A stretch of DNA of 64,000 nt. Source: Clostridia bacterium. GTDB taxonomy: Bacteria > Bacillota > Clostridia > Christensenellales > Aristaeellaceae. The notes beneath the pieces are model-generated. The model was not told the DNA's origin, did no database searches, and saw nothing but the letters and a program-made list of their open reading frames with translations. The DNA lies in NCBI GenBank assembly GCA_017429695.1, contig JAFROK010000052.1, forward strand, positions 1 through 64,000. The letters run 5' to 3'. Positions 15,859-23,044 of the stretch are shown here, piece after piece. The number at the start of each line of letters is the position of its first letter. Position 1 is the stretch's first letter. Made by a program: the position numbers and the translations under genes.

Positions 15859-17493
15859 ATGACAATTATTGAACTGCTGGAGAGAAATGCCCGGGAATGG
15901 CCGGATGATACCGCGCTGATTGAAATCAACCCGGACCAGCCGGAAACCCGCCGGGTGACATGGCATGATTTTGAACTGGTGGAGCCCGCCGTAAGGCAGC
16001 GCCACTACCGCCGGGAGATTACCTGGGCAGTTTTCAATGAAAAGGCTAACCGCGTGGCCAATATGCTGAAGAGCCATAACATCGGCAAGGGCAAGAAAGT
16101 TGCGATCCTGCTGATGAACTGCATTGACTGGCTGCCGATTTATTTCGGCGTGCTGAAGACCGGTGCCGTTGTGGTGCCGATGAACTTCCGGTATGCCGCG
16201 AATGAAATTGAATACTGCCTGAACTTGTCGGAGAGCAATGTGCTGATTTTCGGGCAGGAATTTATCGGCCGCGTGGAAGAAATTGCGGACCGGATTCCGC
16301 AGGTTTCCCTGATTTATGAAGGCGCGGGATGCCCCACATTCGCGGACGACCTGACGGAGCTGATCAACGAGAGCAGCAGCAACTTCCCGGAATGCGAACT
16401 GACCGAGGACGACGACGCGGCGATTTATTTTTCCTCCGGCACGACGGGTTTCCCGAAGGCCATCCTGCATAAGCATCGGAGCCTGATCCATTCCGCACGG
16501 GTGGAACAGGCGCACCACGGCCAGACCCGGGACGACTGCTTCCTCTGCATTCCGCCGTTCTATCACACCGGCGCGAAGATGCACTGGTTCGGCAGCCTGA
16601 TTTCCGGAAGTAAGGCTGTAATCCTCAAAGGCACACGACCGCAGACGATCCTGGAGGCCGTGAGTCATGAGAAGTGCACAATCGTCTGGCTGCTGGTGCC
16701 GTGGGCCCAGGATATCCTGACAGCGCTGGACAGCGGGGAACTGAAGCTGGAGAATTACCAGCTGAAACAGTGGCGGCTGATGCACATCGGCGCGCAGCCG
16801 GTGCCCCAGAGCTTGATCAAGCGCTGGCTGACCTATTTCCCGAACCATGAATATGACACGAACTACGGCCTGAGCGAATCCATCGGCCCCGGCGCCGTGC
16901 ACCTGGGCATCGAGAATGTGCGGAAGGTCGGAGCGATCGGCATTCCGGGATTCGGATGGCAGGTGAAGATCATCAATCCGGACGGCAGCGAAGTGAAGCA
17001 GGGCGAGGTCGGCGAACTGTGCCTGAAGGGCCCGGGCGTCATGGTATGCTACTACAACAACCCGGAAGCAACGGCGGAAACGCTGAAGGACGGATGGCTG
17101 CTGACCGGCGATATGGCCAAGCAGGACGACGAAGGGTTCATCTACTTGGTTGACCGGAAGAAGGACGTGGTTATCACCGGCGGCGAGAACCTGTATCCGG
17201 TTGAAATTGAGAACTTTATGGCGGCTTATCCGCCGATCAAGGACGTGGCGGTGATCGGCCTGCCTGACGCCCGGCTGGGCGAAATCGCGGCGGCGATTGT
17301 TGAACTGGTGCCGGGATCCACGGCGACGGTGGAAGACATTCAGGAATTCTGCATGGGTATGCCGCGGTATAAGCGGCCGCGGAAGATCATCCTGGCGAAG
17401 GTGCCGCGGAATGCGACCGGGAAGATTGAGAAGCCGAAACTGCGGATTATGTACGGCGGGCAGGATCTGGTGGATGCGCAGAATAAGAGCTGA
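15859..17493 (+). CDS. AMP-forming acyl/aryl-CoA ligase
   Basis: The 544-residue protein belongs to the ANL superfamily and would activate a carboxylic acid to an acyl-AMP and then an acyl-CoA. The P-loop YFSSGTTGFPKA lies near residue 192, the adenine-binding YGLSES near 335, GDMAKQDDEG and the hinge near 420, and the catalytic Lys motif NATGKIEK near 517. An extra segment around residues 35-55 (VEPAVRQRHYRREITW) interrupts the usual N terminus. iorA follows after 169 bp in the same direction, so an aryl acid such as phenylacetate or indoleacetate is a reasonable substrate; medium-chain fatty acids are the alternative. Confidence 0.85.
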   Translation: MTIIELLERNAREWPDDTALIEINPDQPETRRVTWHDFELVEPAVRQRHYRREITWAVFNEKANRVANMLKSHNIGKGKKVAILLMNCIDWLPIYFGVLKTGAVVVPMNFRYAANEIEYCLNLSESNVLIFGQEFIGRVEEIADRIPQVSLIYEGAGCPTFADDLTELINESSSNFPECELTEDDDAAIYFSSGTTGFPKAILHKHRSLIHSARVEQAHHGQTRDDCFLCIPPFYHTGAKMHWFGSLISGSKAVILKGTRPQTILEAVSHEKCTIVWLLVPWAQDILTALDSGELKLENYQLKQWRLMHIGAQPVPQSLIKRWLTYFPNHEYDTNYGLSESIGPGAVHLGIENVRKVGAIGIPGFGWQVKIINPDGSEVKQGEVGELCLKGPGVMVCYYNNPEATAETLKDGWLLTGDMAKQDDEGFIYLVDRKKDVVITGGENLYPVEIENFMAAYPPIKDVAVIGLPDARLGEIAAAIVELVPGSTATVEDIQEFCMGMPRYKRPRKIILAKVPRNATGKIEKPKLRIMYGGQDLVDAQNKS

Positions 17494-17497
17494 TTTC

Positions 17498-17579
17498 GGG
17501 GGCTTTCCGCAAGGAATCGCGCGCGCACCGCGGCCGGTGTGCCGGCTTACGCACCGTGCACGGCAGCGCCCGAGCCCCC
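17498..17579. repeat. GC-rich stem-loop element between CoA ligase and iorA
   Basis: GGGGGCT (17498-17504) pairs with AGCCCCC (17573-17579). The 68 bases between are packed with further GC-rich inverted sequences (GGCCGG, GCCGGC, GTGCAC). No T run follows at once. It resembles a REP-like palindromic repeat. Confidence 0.45.
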
Positions 17580-17605
17580 TTCGGGCAGAATGTTTTACGA
17601 GCTTA

Positions 17606-17645
17606 TTCAGTGATTAGTGGCTAGCGATTAGTTGTTAGTTTTCAG
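17606..17645. repeat. TTAGTG/ATTAGT tandem repeat tract
   Basis: Degenerate 7-base repeats related to TTAGTGA, such as GATTAGTGGCTAGCGATTAG. Similar tracts occur at 29909-29930 and 59604-59650. Confidence 0.6.
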
Positions 17646-17662
17646 ATGGGGATGATTGTGCA

Positions 17663-19420
17663 ATGAAAAAGTTATTAATTGGGAATGAAGCGGTGGCATG
17701 GGGACTTTATAACGGCGGGCTGGGACTGGTTTCCAGCTATCCCGGAACCCCTTCCACGGAGATTACGGAATTTCTGGCGAAGCACGACGATATCCATTCC
17801 GAGTGGGCACCGAACGAAAAGGTGGCCACGGAAGTGGCTTTCGGCGCAAGCCTGGCAGGTATGCGGTCTGCCTGCGCGATGAAGCATGTCGGCCTGAACG
17901 TGGCGGCGGACCCGCTGTTTACGCTGAGCTATACCGGCGTGACCGGCGGCATGGTCGTGTGCGTGGCGGACGACCCGGCGATGCACTCCAGCCAGAACGA
18001 GCAGGACTCCCGGCATTACGCCATTGCGGCGAAGGTGCCGATGCTGGAGCCGGCTGATTCGGCGGAAGCCTATGAATTCGCGAAGAGCGCGTTTGCCCTG
18101 AGCGAGGAATATGATACGCCGGTGCTGCTGCGGATGTGCACCAGGATTGCCCACAGCCAGTGTGTAGTGGACATCGGGGAACGGGAGAATGTGCCGATGA
18201 AGGAATACACCCGGCAGCCTTCCAAATACATCATGATGCCCGGATATGCCAAGCAGCGCCATCCCGTGGTTGAAGCTCGGACGGAAAAACTGAAGGCGCT
18301 GGCCGAAAACTGCATGTACAACAAGGTGGAAATGGCAGAAAACCGGGAATTCGGCATCATCACATCCGGATGCAGCTACCTGTATGTAAAGGAAGTTTTC
18401 GGGGACAGCGTGAGCGTGCTGAAGATCGGCATGCCGAATCCTCTGCCGGAAAAGATGATCCGCGACTTTGCAGCGCAGGTGAAGAAACTGTATGTGATTG
18501 AGGAACTCGATCCGATCCTTGAGAACCATATCCGGGCGCTGGGCATTGAAGTGATCGGGAAAGGACTGTTTTCCCCGATCGGTGAATTCAGCCAGAAGAC
18601 GATCCGCGACGCGTTTGTTGCCGAGGGGATCGCGGTGCCGGATATTCCGGAAGCCCAGGGAACCGCACCGGCCGTTCCTGGACGCCCGCCGATGATGTGT
18701 TCGGGATGTCCGCACCGGGGCATGTACTATACACTGGTGAAGAACCATATTACCGTGCTCGGCGATATCGGATGCTATACGCTGGGCGCCGTGGCGCCGC
18801 TGAACGCGCTGGATTCCACGCTGTGCATGGGCGCCAGCGTATCCGGCATTCACGGATTCAACGCGGCCCGGGGTGAAGAGACGGAAAAGAAGACCGTGGC
18901 CGTGATCGGTGACAGCACCTTCATGCACAGCGGCATGACCGGACTGGTCAACATCGCCTACAACGCCACCAACTCCACCGTGATTATCCTGGACAACTCC
19001 ATTACCGGCATGACCGGCCACCAGCAGAACCCCACCACCGGATACAACATCAAGGGCGATCCGGCGGCGAAGGTGGACCTGGAAGCGCTGTGCAAAGCAC
19101 TGGGCATCAACCGGGTGCGCGTGGTGGATCCTTACGACCTGAAGGCCTGTGAGGAAGCGGTGCTGGAAGAACTGGCCGTGGCGGAGCCTTCGGTGATCAT
19201 TTCCCGGCGTCCCTGCGTGCTGCTGAAGTATGTGAAACCCAAGGCGCCACTGACGGTGGACCGGGACAAGTGCCGCGGATGCAAAAAGTGCATGAAGATG
19301 GGCTGCCCGTCCATCAGCTTCAAAGACGGCAAGGCACAGATTGACAAGACCCTGTGCGTCGGCTGCGGCGTATGCAGCCAGCTGTGCGCATTCGGCGCGA
19401 TCGGAGGTAATGCGGAATGA
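17663..19420 (+). CDS. iorA: Indolepyruvate ferredoxin oxidoreductase alpha subunit
   Basis: The 585-residue subunit, with IorB, oxidatively decarboxylates arylpyruvates (indolepyruvate, phenylpyruvate, hydroxyphenylpyruvate) to aryl-CoA with ferredoxin, or runs in reverse. The N-terminal pyrimidine-binding half contains SSYPGTPSTEI and HSEWAPNEKVA; CSGCPHRGMYY and the TPP-binding GDSTFMHSGMTG (near 417) form the second half. Two [4Fe-4S] motifs close the protein, CRGCKKCMKMGC and CVGCGVCSQLC. Its stop overlaps the iorB start by four bases. The upstream CoA ligase gene supports a role in aryl acid metabolism. Confidence 0.95.
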   Translation: MKKLLIGNEAVAWGLYNGGLGLVSSYPGTPSTEITEFLAKHDDIHSEWAPNEKVATEVAFGASLAGMRSACAMKHVGLNVAADPLFTLSYTGVTGGMVVCVADDPAMHSSQNEQDSRHYAIAAKVPMLEPADSAEAYEFAKSAFALSEEYDTPVLLRMCTRIAHSQCVVDIGERENVPMKEYTRQPSKYIMMPGYAKQRHPVVEARTEKLKALAENCMYNKVEMAENREFGIITSGCSYLYVKEVFGDSVSVLKIGMPNPLPEKMIRDFAAQVKKLYVIEELDPILENHIRALGIEVIGKGLFSPIGEFSQKTIRDAFVAEGIAVPDIPEAQGTAPAVPGRPPMMCSGCPHRGMYYTLVKNHITVLGDIGCYTLGAVAPLNALDSTLCMGASVSGIHGFNAARGEETEKKTVAVIGDSTFMHSGMTGLVNIAYNATNSTVIILDNSITGMTGHQQNPTTGYNIKGDPAAKVDLEALCKALGINRVRVVDPYDLKACEEAVLEELAVAEPSVIISRRPCVLLKYVKPKAPLTVDRDKCRGCKKCMKMGCPSISFKDGKAQIDKTLCVGCGVCSQLCAFGAIGGNAE

Positions 19421-19989
19421 AAACGACGAGCGTTATGATTGTCGGCGTCGGCGGACAGGGAAGCCTGTTGGCATCCCGGCTGCTGGGAACTGTGCTGACG
19501 GATGAAGGATACGACGTAAAAGTGAGCGAGGTTCACGGCATGAGCCAGCGCGGTGGCAGCGTGGTGACCTACGTCCGCTTCGGCGAAAAGGTATATTCCC
19601 CGATCGTTACGGAAGGGGAATGCGACTATATCATCAGCTTTGAGAAGCTGGAAGCGGCGCGGTATGCCGGATGCCTGCGGAAGGGCGGAAAGATTATCGT
19701 CAATACGCAGCAGATTGATCCGATGCCGGTGATCACCGGCGCGGCGGAATACCCGGAGAATATCCTGGAGACGCTGAAGGCAGACGGATTCGATATTGAC
19801 GACTTTGACGCCCTGACCCCGGCCCTGGAAGCCGGAAGCGCCAAGGCGGTGAACATTGTGCTGATGGGCCATTTCGCGAAATTCAGCAGCATCGCTAAAG
19901 ACAAATGGCTGGCGGCGATGCAGAAGGTAATCAACCCGAAATTCATGGAAATGAATACCATTGCGTTTAACAAAGGCTTCGGAGAATAA
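19417..19989 (+). CDS. iorB: Indolepyruvate ferredoxin oxidoreductase beta subunit
   Basis: The 190-residue partner of IorA corresponds to the gamma-type domain of 2-oxoacid:ferredoxin oxidoreductases. The signature GVGGQGSLLASRLLG is at residues 11-25, and VSEVHGMSQRGGSVVTYVR follows, both typical of IorB. It helps bind CoA and assembles the heterodimer. ATG 19417 overlaps the iorA stop, so the genes are translationally coupled. A strong hairpin lies just downstream. Confidence 0.95.
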   Translation: MKTTSVMIVGVGGQGSLLASRLLGTVLTDEGYDVKVSEVHGMSQRGGSVVTYVRFGEKVYSPIVTEGECDYIISFEKLEAARYAGCLRKGGKIIVNTQQIDPMPVITGAAEYPENILETLKADGFDIDDFDALTPALEAGSAKAVNIVLMGHFAKFSSIAKDKWLAAMQKVINPKFMEMNTIAFNKGFGE

Positions 19990-20005
19990 CAAAGGCATTA
20001 TGGAA

Positions 20006-20036
20006 GGGGACGGTCCGTGACCGTCCCCTGATTTTG
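20006..20036 (+). terminator. Terminator after iorAB
   Basis: Perfect 10-bp stem GGGGACGGTC/GACCGTCCCC (20006-20015, 20019-20028) with a three-base loop, followed by TGATTTTGT. It separates iorB from the convergent LacI gene. Confidence 0.8.
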
Positions 20037-20050
20037 TATGGTATCCGATA

Positions 20051-21052
20051 TCAGGTGCTGCAGCGGCAGACCAGCGTGACCGGGAGCATCACCTGCTGCG
20101 GGGGAAGGGAAGAATCATGAATCCGCTTGCGGAGAATATCGATTGCGGTATGCGCTTCCTCCTGCAGATGGCAGTCGACGGAGCAGATCGGCTTCGGAAA
20201 ACTGACATATCCCAGGATGTTATCAAAGCCGATTACTTTCAGGTCTTCCGGAATCCGCAGGTTAACATTTTCCAGCAGGGTGATGGTACTCCAGGCTTCC
20301 ACATCGCAGAAAGAAAAGAGGCCGCTGATTCCGTCATCCATCCATTCACGGAGCTGCGCAAGAATTTCAGCCGGTTCCTCCAGGCAGGCATACCGGATAT
20401 CGGATTCCGGAATGGCGGCTTCCGCGCAGGCACGGCGGAATCCGGTGAAACGTTTCCGGGAGGAGAATACCACCTGGTGATAGGAGAGCATTGCCAGTTT
20501 CCGGTGGCCGGTTTCGATCAGGTGGCGGCCGGCCAGATAACCGCCTTCCTCATCATCACAATAAACGCAGTCATCACGGGTGCCATCCTGGTAACGGCTG
20601 AGCAGCACGAAGGGAATTCCGGCATCGCGCAGATGGGACAGAGCAGGGGAATCGAAAGAACATGGCGTGATGAGCACGCCATCCACCCGGCGGGAAAGCG
20701 CCATTTCCACAGCCTGCAATTCTGTTTCCGGATTGTCCTGATGGCACAGGATCAGCAGGCTGTATCCCAGACTGATTGCTTCCCGCTGGATCAGGTCTGT
20801 CAGAATGGCATAGAAAGGATTGAGCATGGAACCGGCAATCATCGCCAGGGTTTTCGTGCGTCCGGACCGCAGGGAACTGGCCAGGTAATTCCGCACATAC
20901 CCCATTTCCCGGGCCACCCGCTGAACATATGCGCAGGTTTCCCGGCTGATATCATCCTTGTCCTTGAGGGCGCGGGATACCGTGTTGATGGTATATCCGG
21001 TGGCTTTGGCAATATCGTGCAGCGTCACCGGGCGGGAACTGGCGTCTTTCAT
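20051..21052 (-). CDS. LacI family transcriptional regulator
   Basis: The 333-residue repressor has a LacI HTH at residues about 8-30 (VTLHDIAKATGYTINTVSRAL) and a periplasmic-binding-protein-like effector domain. Its ATG overlaps the stop of the small membrane protein gene, placing it last in the GH43 operon. The likely effector is arabinose or an arabino-oligosaccharide, and the likely targets are the two divergent promoters at 22894-22941. Target and effector are inferred from position. A good AGGAGG precedes the start. Confidence 0.92.
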   Translation of the reverse strand: MKDASSRPVTLHDIAKATGYTINTVSRALKDKDDISRETCAYVQRVAREMGYVRNYLASSLRSGRTKTLAMIAGSMLNPFYAILTDLIQREAISLGYSLLILCHQDNPETELQAVEMALSRRVDGVLITPCSFDSPALSHLRDAGIPFVLLSRYQDGTRDDCVYCDDEEGGYLAGRHLIETGHRKLAMLSYHQVVFSSRKRFTGFRRACAEAAIPESDIRYACLEEPAEILAQLREWMDDGISGLFSFCDVEAWSTITLLENVNLRIPEDLKVIGFDNILGYVSFPKPICSVDCHLQEEAHTAIDILRKRIHDSSLPPQQVMLPVTLVCRCST

Positions 21053-21312
21053 TTTGTATCCTCCTGCTTTTTTCTTTCACGGCGGATCATCACCAATAGA
21101 TAAACAGCAGCACAGGGAACAGTCAGCCCCAGGCTGAGAAGCACAATCTGCGTCCAGGTAACGGACCATACGTTGACGGCAAAGAGGGAAACCAGCAGAA
21201 ACACAGCCATCCACCAGAGGAAAAAACCGGTGATAACAACCAGGAACTGCAGTACGCGAAGCAGCGTTCCCCGCCATTTCGGGGACGCGCCGGGACGGCC
21301 TTCAGTTGCCAT
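21049..21312 (-). CDS. Small membrane protein, two predicted helices
   Basis: This 87-residue protein has two hydrophobic segments (about 18-45 and 50-76) with a basic C terminus RRERKKQEDTK. It resembles no family I know. It overlaps the end of the GH43 gene by 11 bases and the start of the LacI gene by four, so it is translated as part of the operon and is unlikely to be spurious. It could assist export or signalling to the regulator, but nothing in the sequence decides this. Confidence 0.6.
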   Translation of the reverse strand: MATEGRPGASPKWRGTLLRVLQFLVVITGFFLWWMAVFLLVSLFAVNVWSVTWTQIVLLSLGLTVPCAAVYLLVMIRRERKKQEDTK

Positions 21313-22825
21313 ATTTTACCCCCCAGACGCTTTCGTTCTGCTCCACGGCCGAGAAAACGGTCACATCCGAGCCACCATCATCCTGCATACGGCAGATGAT
21401 GCCGCTGTATTCCCGGCCATCCAGCAAGAGGTGGATCCAGACGGAACCGTCCGTCAGACGCCAGGAACCGGAAATGTTTTCCCCGGAAACCGAACCGTCA
21501 TCCCGGAGATACAGGATAAAGGGCTCCGCAATCACATCGTTAATGGCCGTTCCCTGGTTAATGACATAATAGCGCCCGGGCACGGATGCGGAATCAAAGG
21601 ATTCCGGGATGGTTTCCCTGCGGGTGGCATAGGGGAGCATACAGGGCCAGCCCTCTTCATTGATGCCGAATTGTTTGACGATCGGCAGATGACCTTCGGA
21701 CCCATCGTTGAAACGGGTGTGGGAACAAATGTACCGCTTTCCGTCTTTGTCAATCATGGCGCTGTTGTGGCCGGTGGCCATATATGCTTTCCGGACAGAA
21801 GGAAGGTAATAGTTGCCGGAAAGCTTCAGTCCGTATTGCGCATGGGAATGGCTGCCGGGACGGGCTCCGTTCATATCCTCATAATCCCCGTCCGGCGTGC
21901 GGGAACGGAAGACGCGGATCTGATATCCGCCGTGCGTGTTCAGCGCACCGTAGGAAACAAAGAGATAATACCAGCCTGCATTTTCATCCCAGAGGATATA
22001 CGGCCCTTCGATGGACTGATGGCCGCCTCCCAGCAGCTTTTTACCGAAATAGGGATCCACCTGGTGTGCTTCATCTGCTTCCGGGTGAATGACAAGTCCG
22101 GTGGATGGATCGAGTTCCAGGAGGAAGATGCCGCCCGAATATGAACCGTAAACCAGCCAGAAACGCCCATCACCATCGAAAAAGACGGCCGGATCGATTG
22201 CGTTCGGATACTCTTTATACTGATATGTGCCCGCCAGGGTCAGATAATGGGATTTGATCCATGACTCATCCGCATACTGCGCCACATCGGTAGCACTGAC
22301 GGTCTGCTTTGTAAAACCGGAATAGATGAGCGGCGCCTGCCAGGTGTAGGGACCTTCCACACTGTCGGAAATTCCGAAACAAAGATTAGAAACATTCCAG
22401 GTGGAGGTGGTGCAGTAATACAGCATATATTTTCCCATGACCGGATTGTAAATCACATCGGGCGCCCAGACGTGGCATTTGCCGTCATCTGTCGGTACCA
22501 GGCTGGATCCCAGGCCGGCGTAATCAAAGACATGACTGCCTTCTTCGAACAGATTGCCCCAGACCCGGTTTCCTTCATAATAGCCGGTGGCAACAGGCAC
22601 CCAGGTGCGCAGGTTTTCTGATGAAGCCGCGACCATATGCGAACCGAAGATATAATATTTACCATCGGCGGCAATAATGGACGGATCATGGCAGGGGACA
22701 CGGGCGTTGACCACACCCTGGGGAATTCCTTCATAAGAAACTGTAAAGTCTTCTTCTGCGGACGCAACAGAAACGGCCGGAAACAGGAAAACTGCCAGAA
22801 CCAGGATGATGGGGAACAGCTTCAT
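21302..22825 (-). CDS. Secreted GH43 endo-arabinanase-like enzyme
   Basis: The 507-residue protein has a signal peptide (cleavage near VASA-EE) and a GH43 five-bladed propeller. The catalytic triad is visible: base D47 in HDPSI, pKa modulator D211 in NAIDPAVF and acid E273 in SIEGPYI. A C-terminal beta domain from about 400, with SWRLTDGSVWIHLLLDG, resembles the extra domain of extracellular alpha-1,5-L-arabinanases. It should cut the arabinan backbone outside the cell. It is the first gene of a minus-strand operon with a small membrane protein and a LacI regulator, and it is divergent from the transporter operon. Confidence 0.9.
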   Translation of the reverse strand: MKLFPIILVLAVFLFPAVSVASAEEDFTVSYEGIPQGVVNARVPCHDPSIIAADGKYYIFGSHMVAASSENLRTWVPVATGYYEGNRVWGNLFEEGSHVFDYAGLGSSLVPTDDGKCHVWAPDVIYNPVMGKYMLYYCTTSTWNVSNLCFGISDSVEGPYTWQAPLIYSGFTKQTVSATDVAQYADESWIKSHYLTLAGTYQYKEYPNAIDPAVFFDGDGRFWLVYGSYSGGIFLLELDPSTGLVIHPEADEAHQVDPYFGKKLLGGGHQSIEGPYILWDENAGWYYLFVSYGALNTHGGYQIRVFRSRTPDGDYEDMNGARPGSHSHAQYGLKLSGNYYLPSVRKAYMATGHNSAMIDKDGKRYICSHTRFNDGSEGHLPIVKQFGINEEGWPCMLPYATRRETIPESFDSASVPGRYYVINQGTAINDVIAEPFILYLRDDGSVSGENISGSWRLTDGSVWIHLLLDGREYSGIICRMQDDGGSDVTVFSAVEQNESVWGVKYGN

Positions 22826-22893
22826 TATTTATCCTCCTTGCAGCGGAAGGGGGCCTGCAGGCCTGTCCGTGAAAAAAAGTTTTGAGTAAACGG

Positions 22894-22922
22894 TTGACAT
22901 TTTTCGAATCGGATTATATCAT
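22894..22922 (+). promoter_or_regulatory. Promoter of the transporter operon
   Basis: TTGACA (22894-22899), a 17-base spacer and TATCAT (22917-22922). Its -10 overlaps the -10 of the divergent GH43 promoter by two bases. A partly palindromic AACGTTCACGGTAACG at 22964-22979, just downstream, is a candidate LacI-family operator. Confidence 0.75.
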
Positions 22923-22941
22923 AAATAACGAATAGTTACAA
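22913..22941 (-). promoter_or_regulatory. Promoter of the GH43 operon
   Basis: On the minus strand TTGTAA (22941-22936), a 17-base spacer and TATAAT (22918-22913). It faces away from, and overlaps, the transporter promoter. Confidence 0.7.
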
Positions 22942-23044
22942 TAGCAGTTTGAAATTTTACATTAACGTTCACGGTAACGATCATGTTAAAGCCCGGAGAC
23001 GTCGGAAAATAAAGCCGGAAGCGGATTGCGGAGGGAAAAACGGG

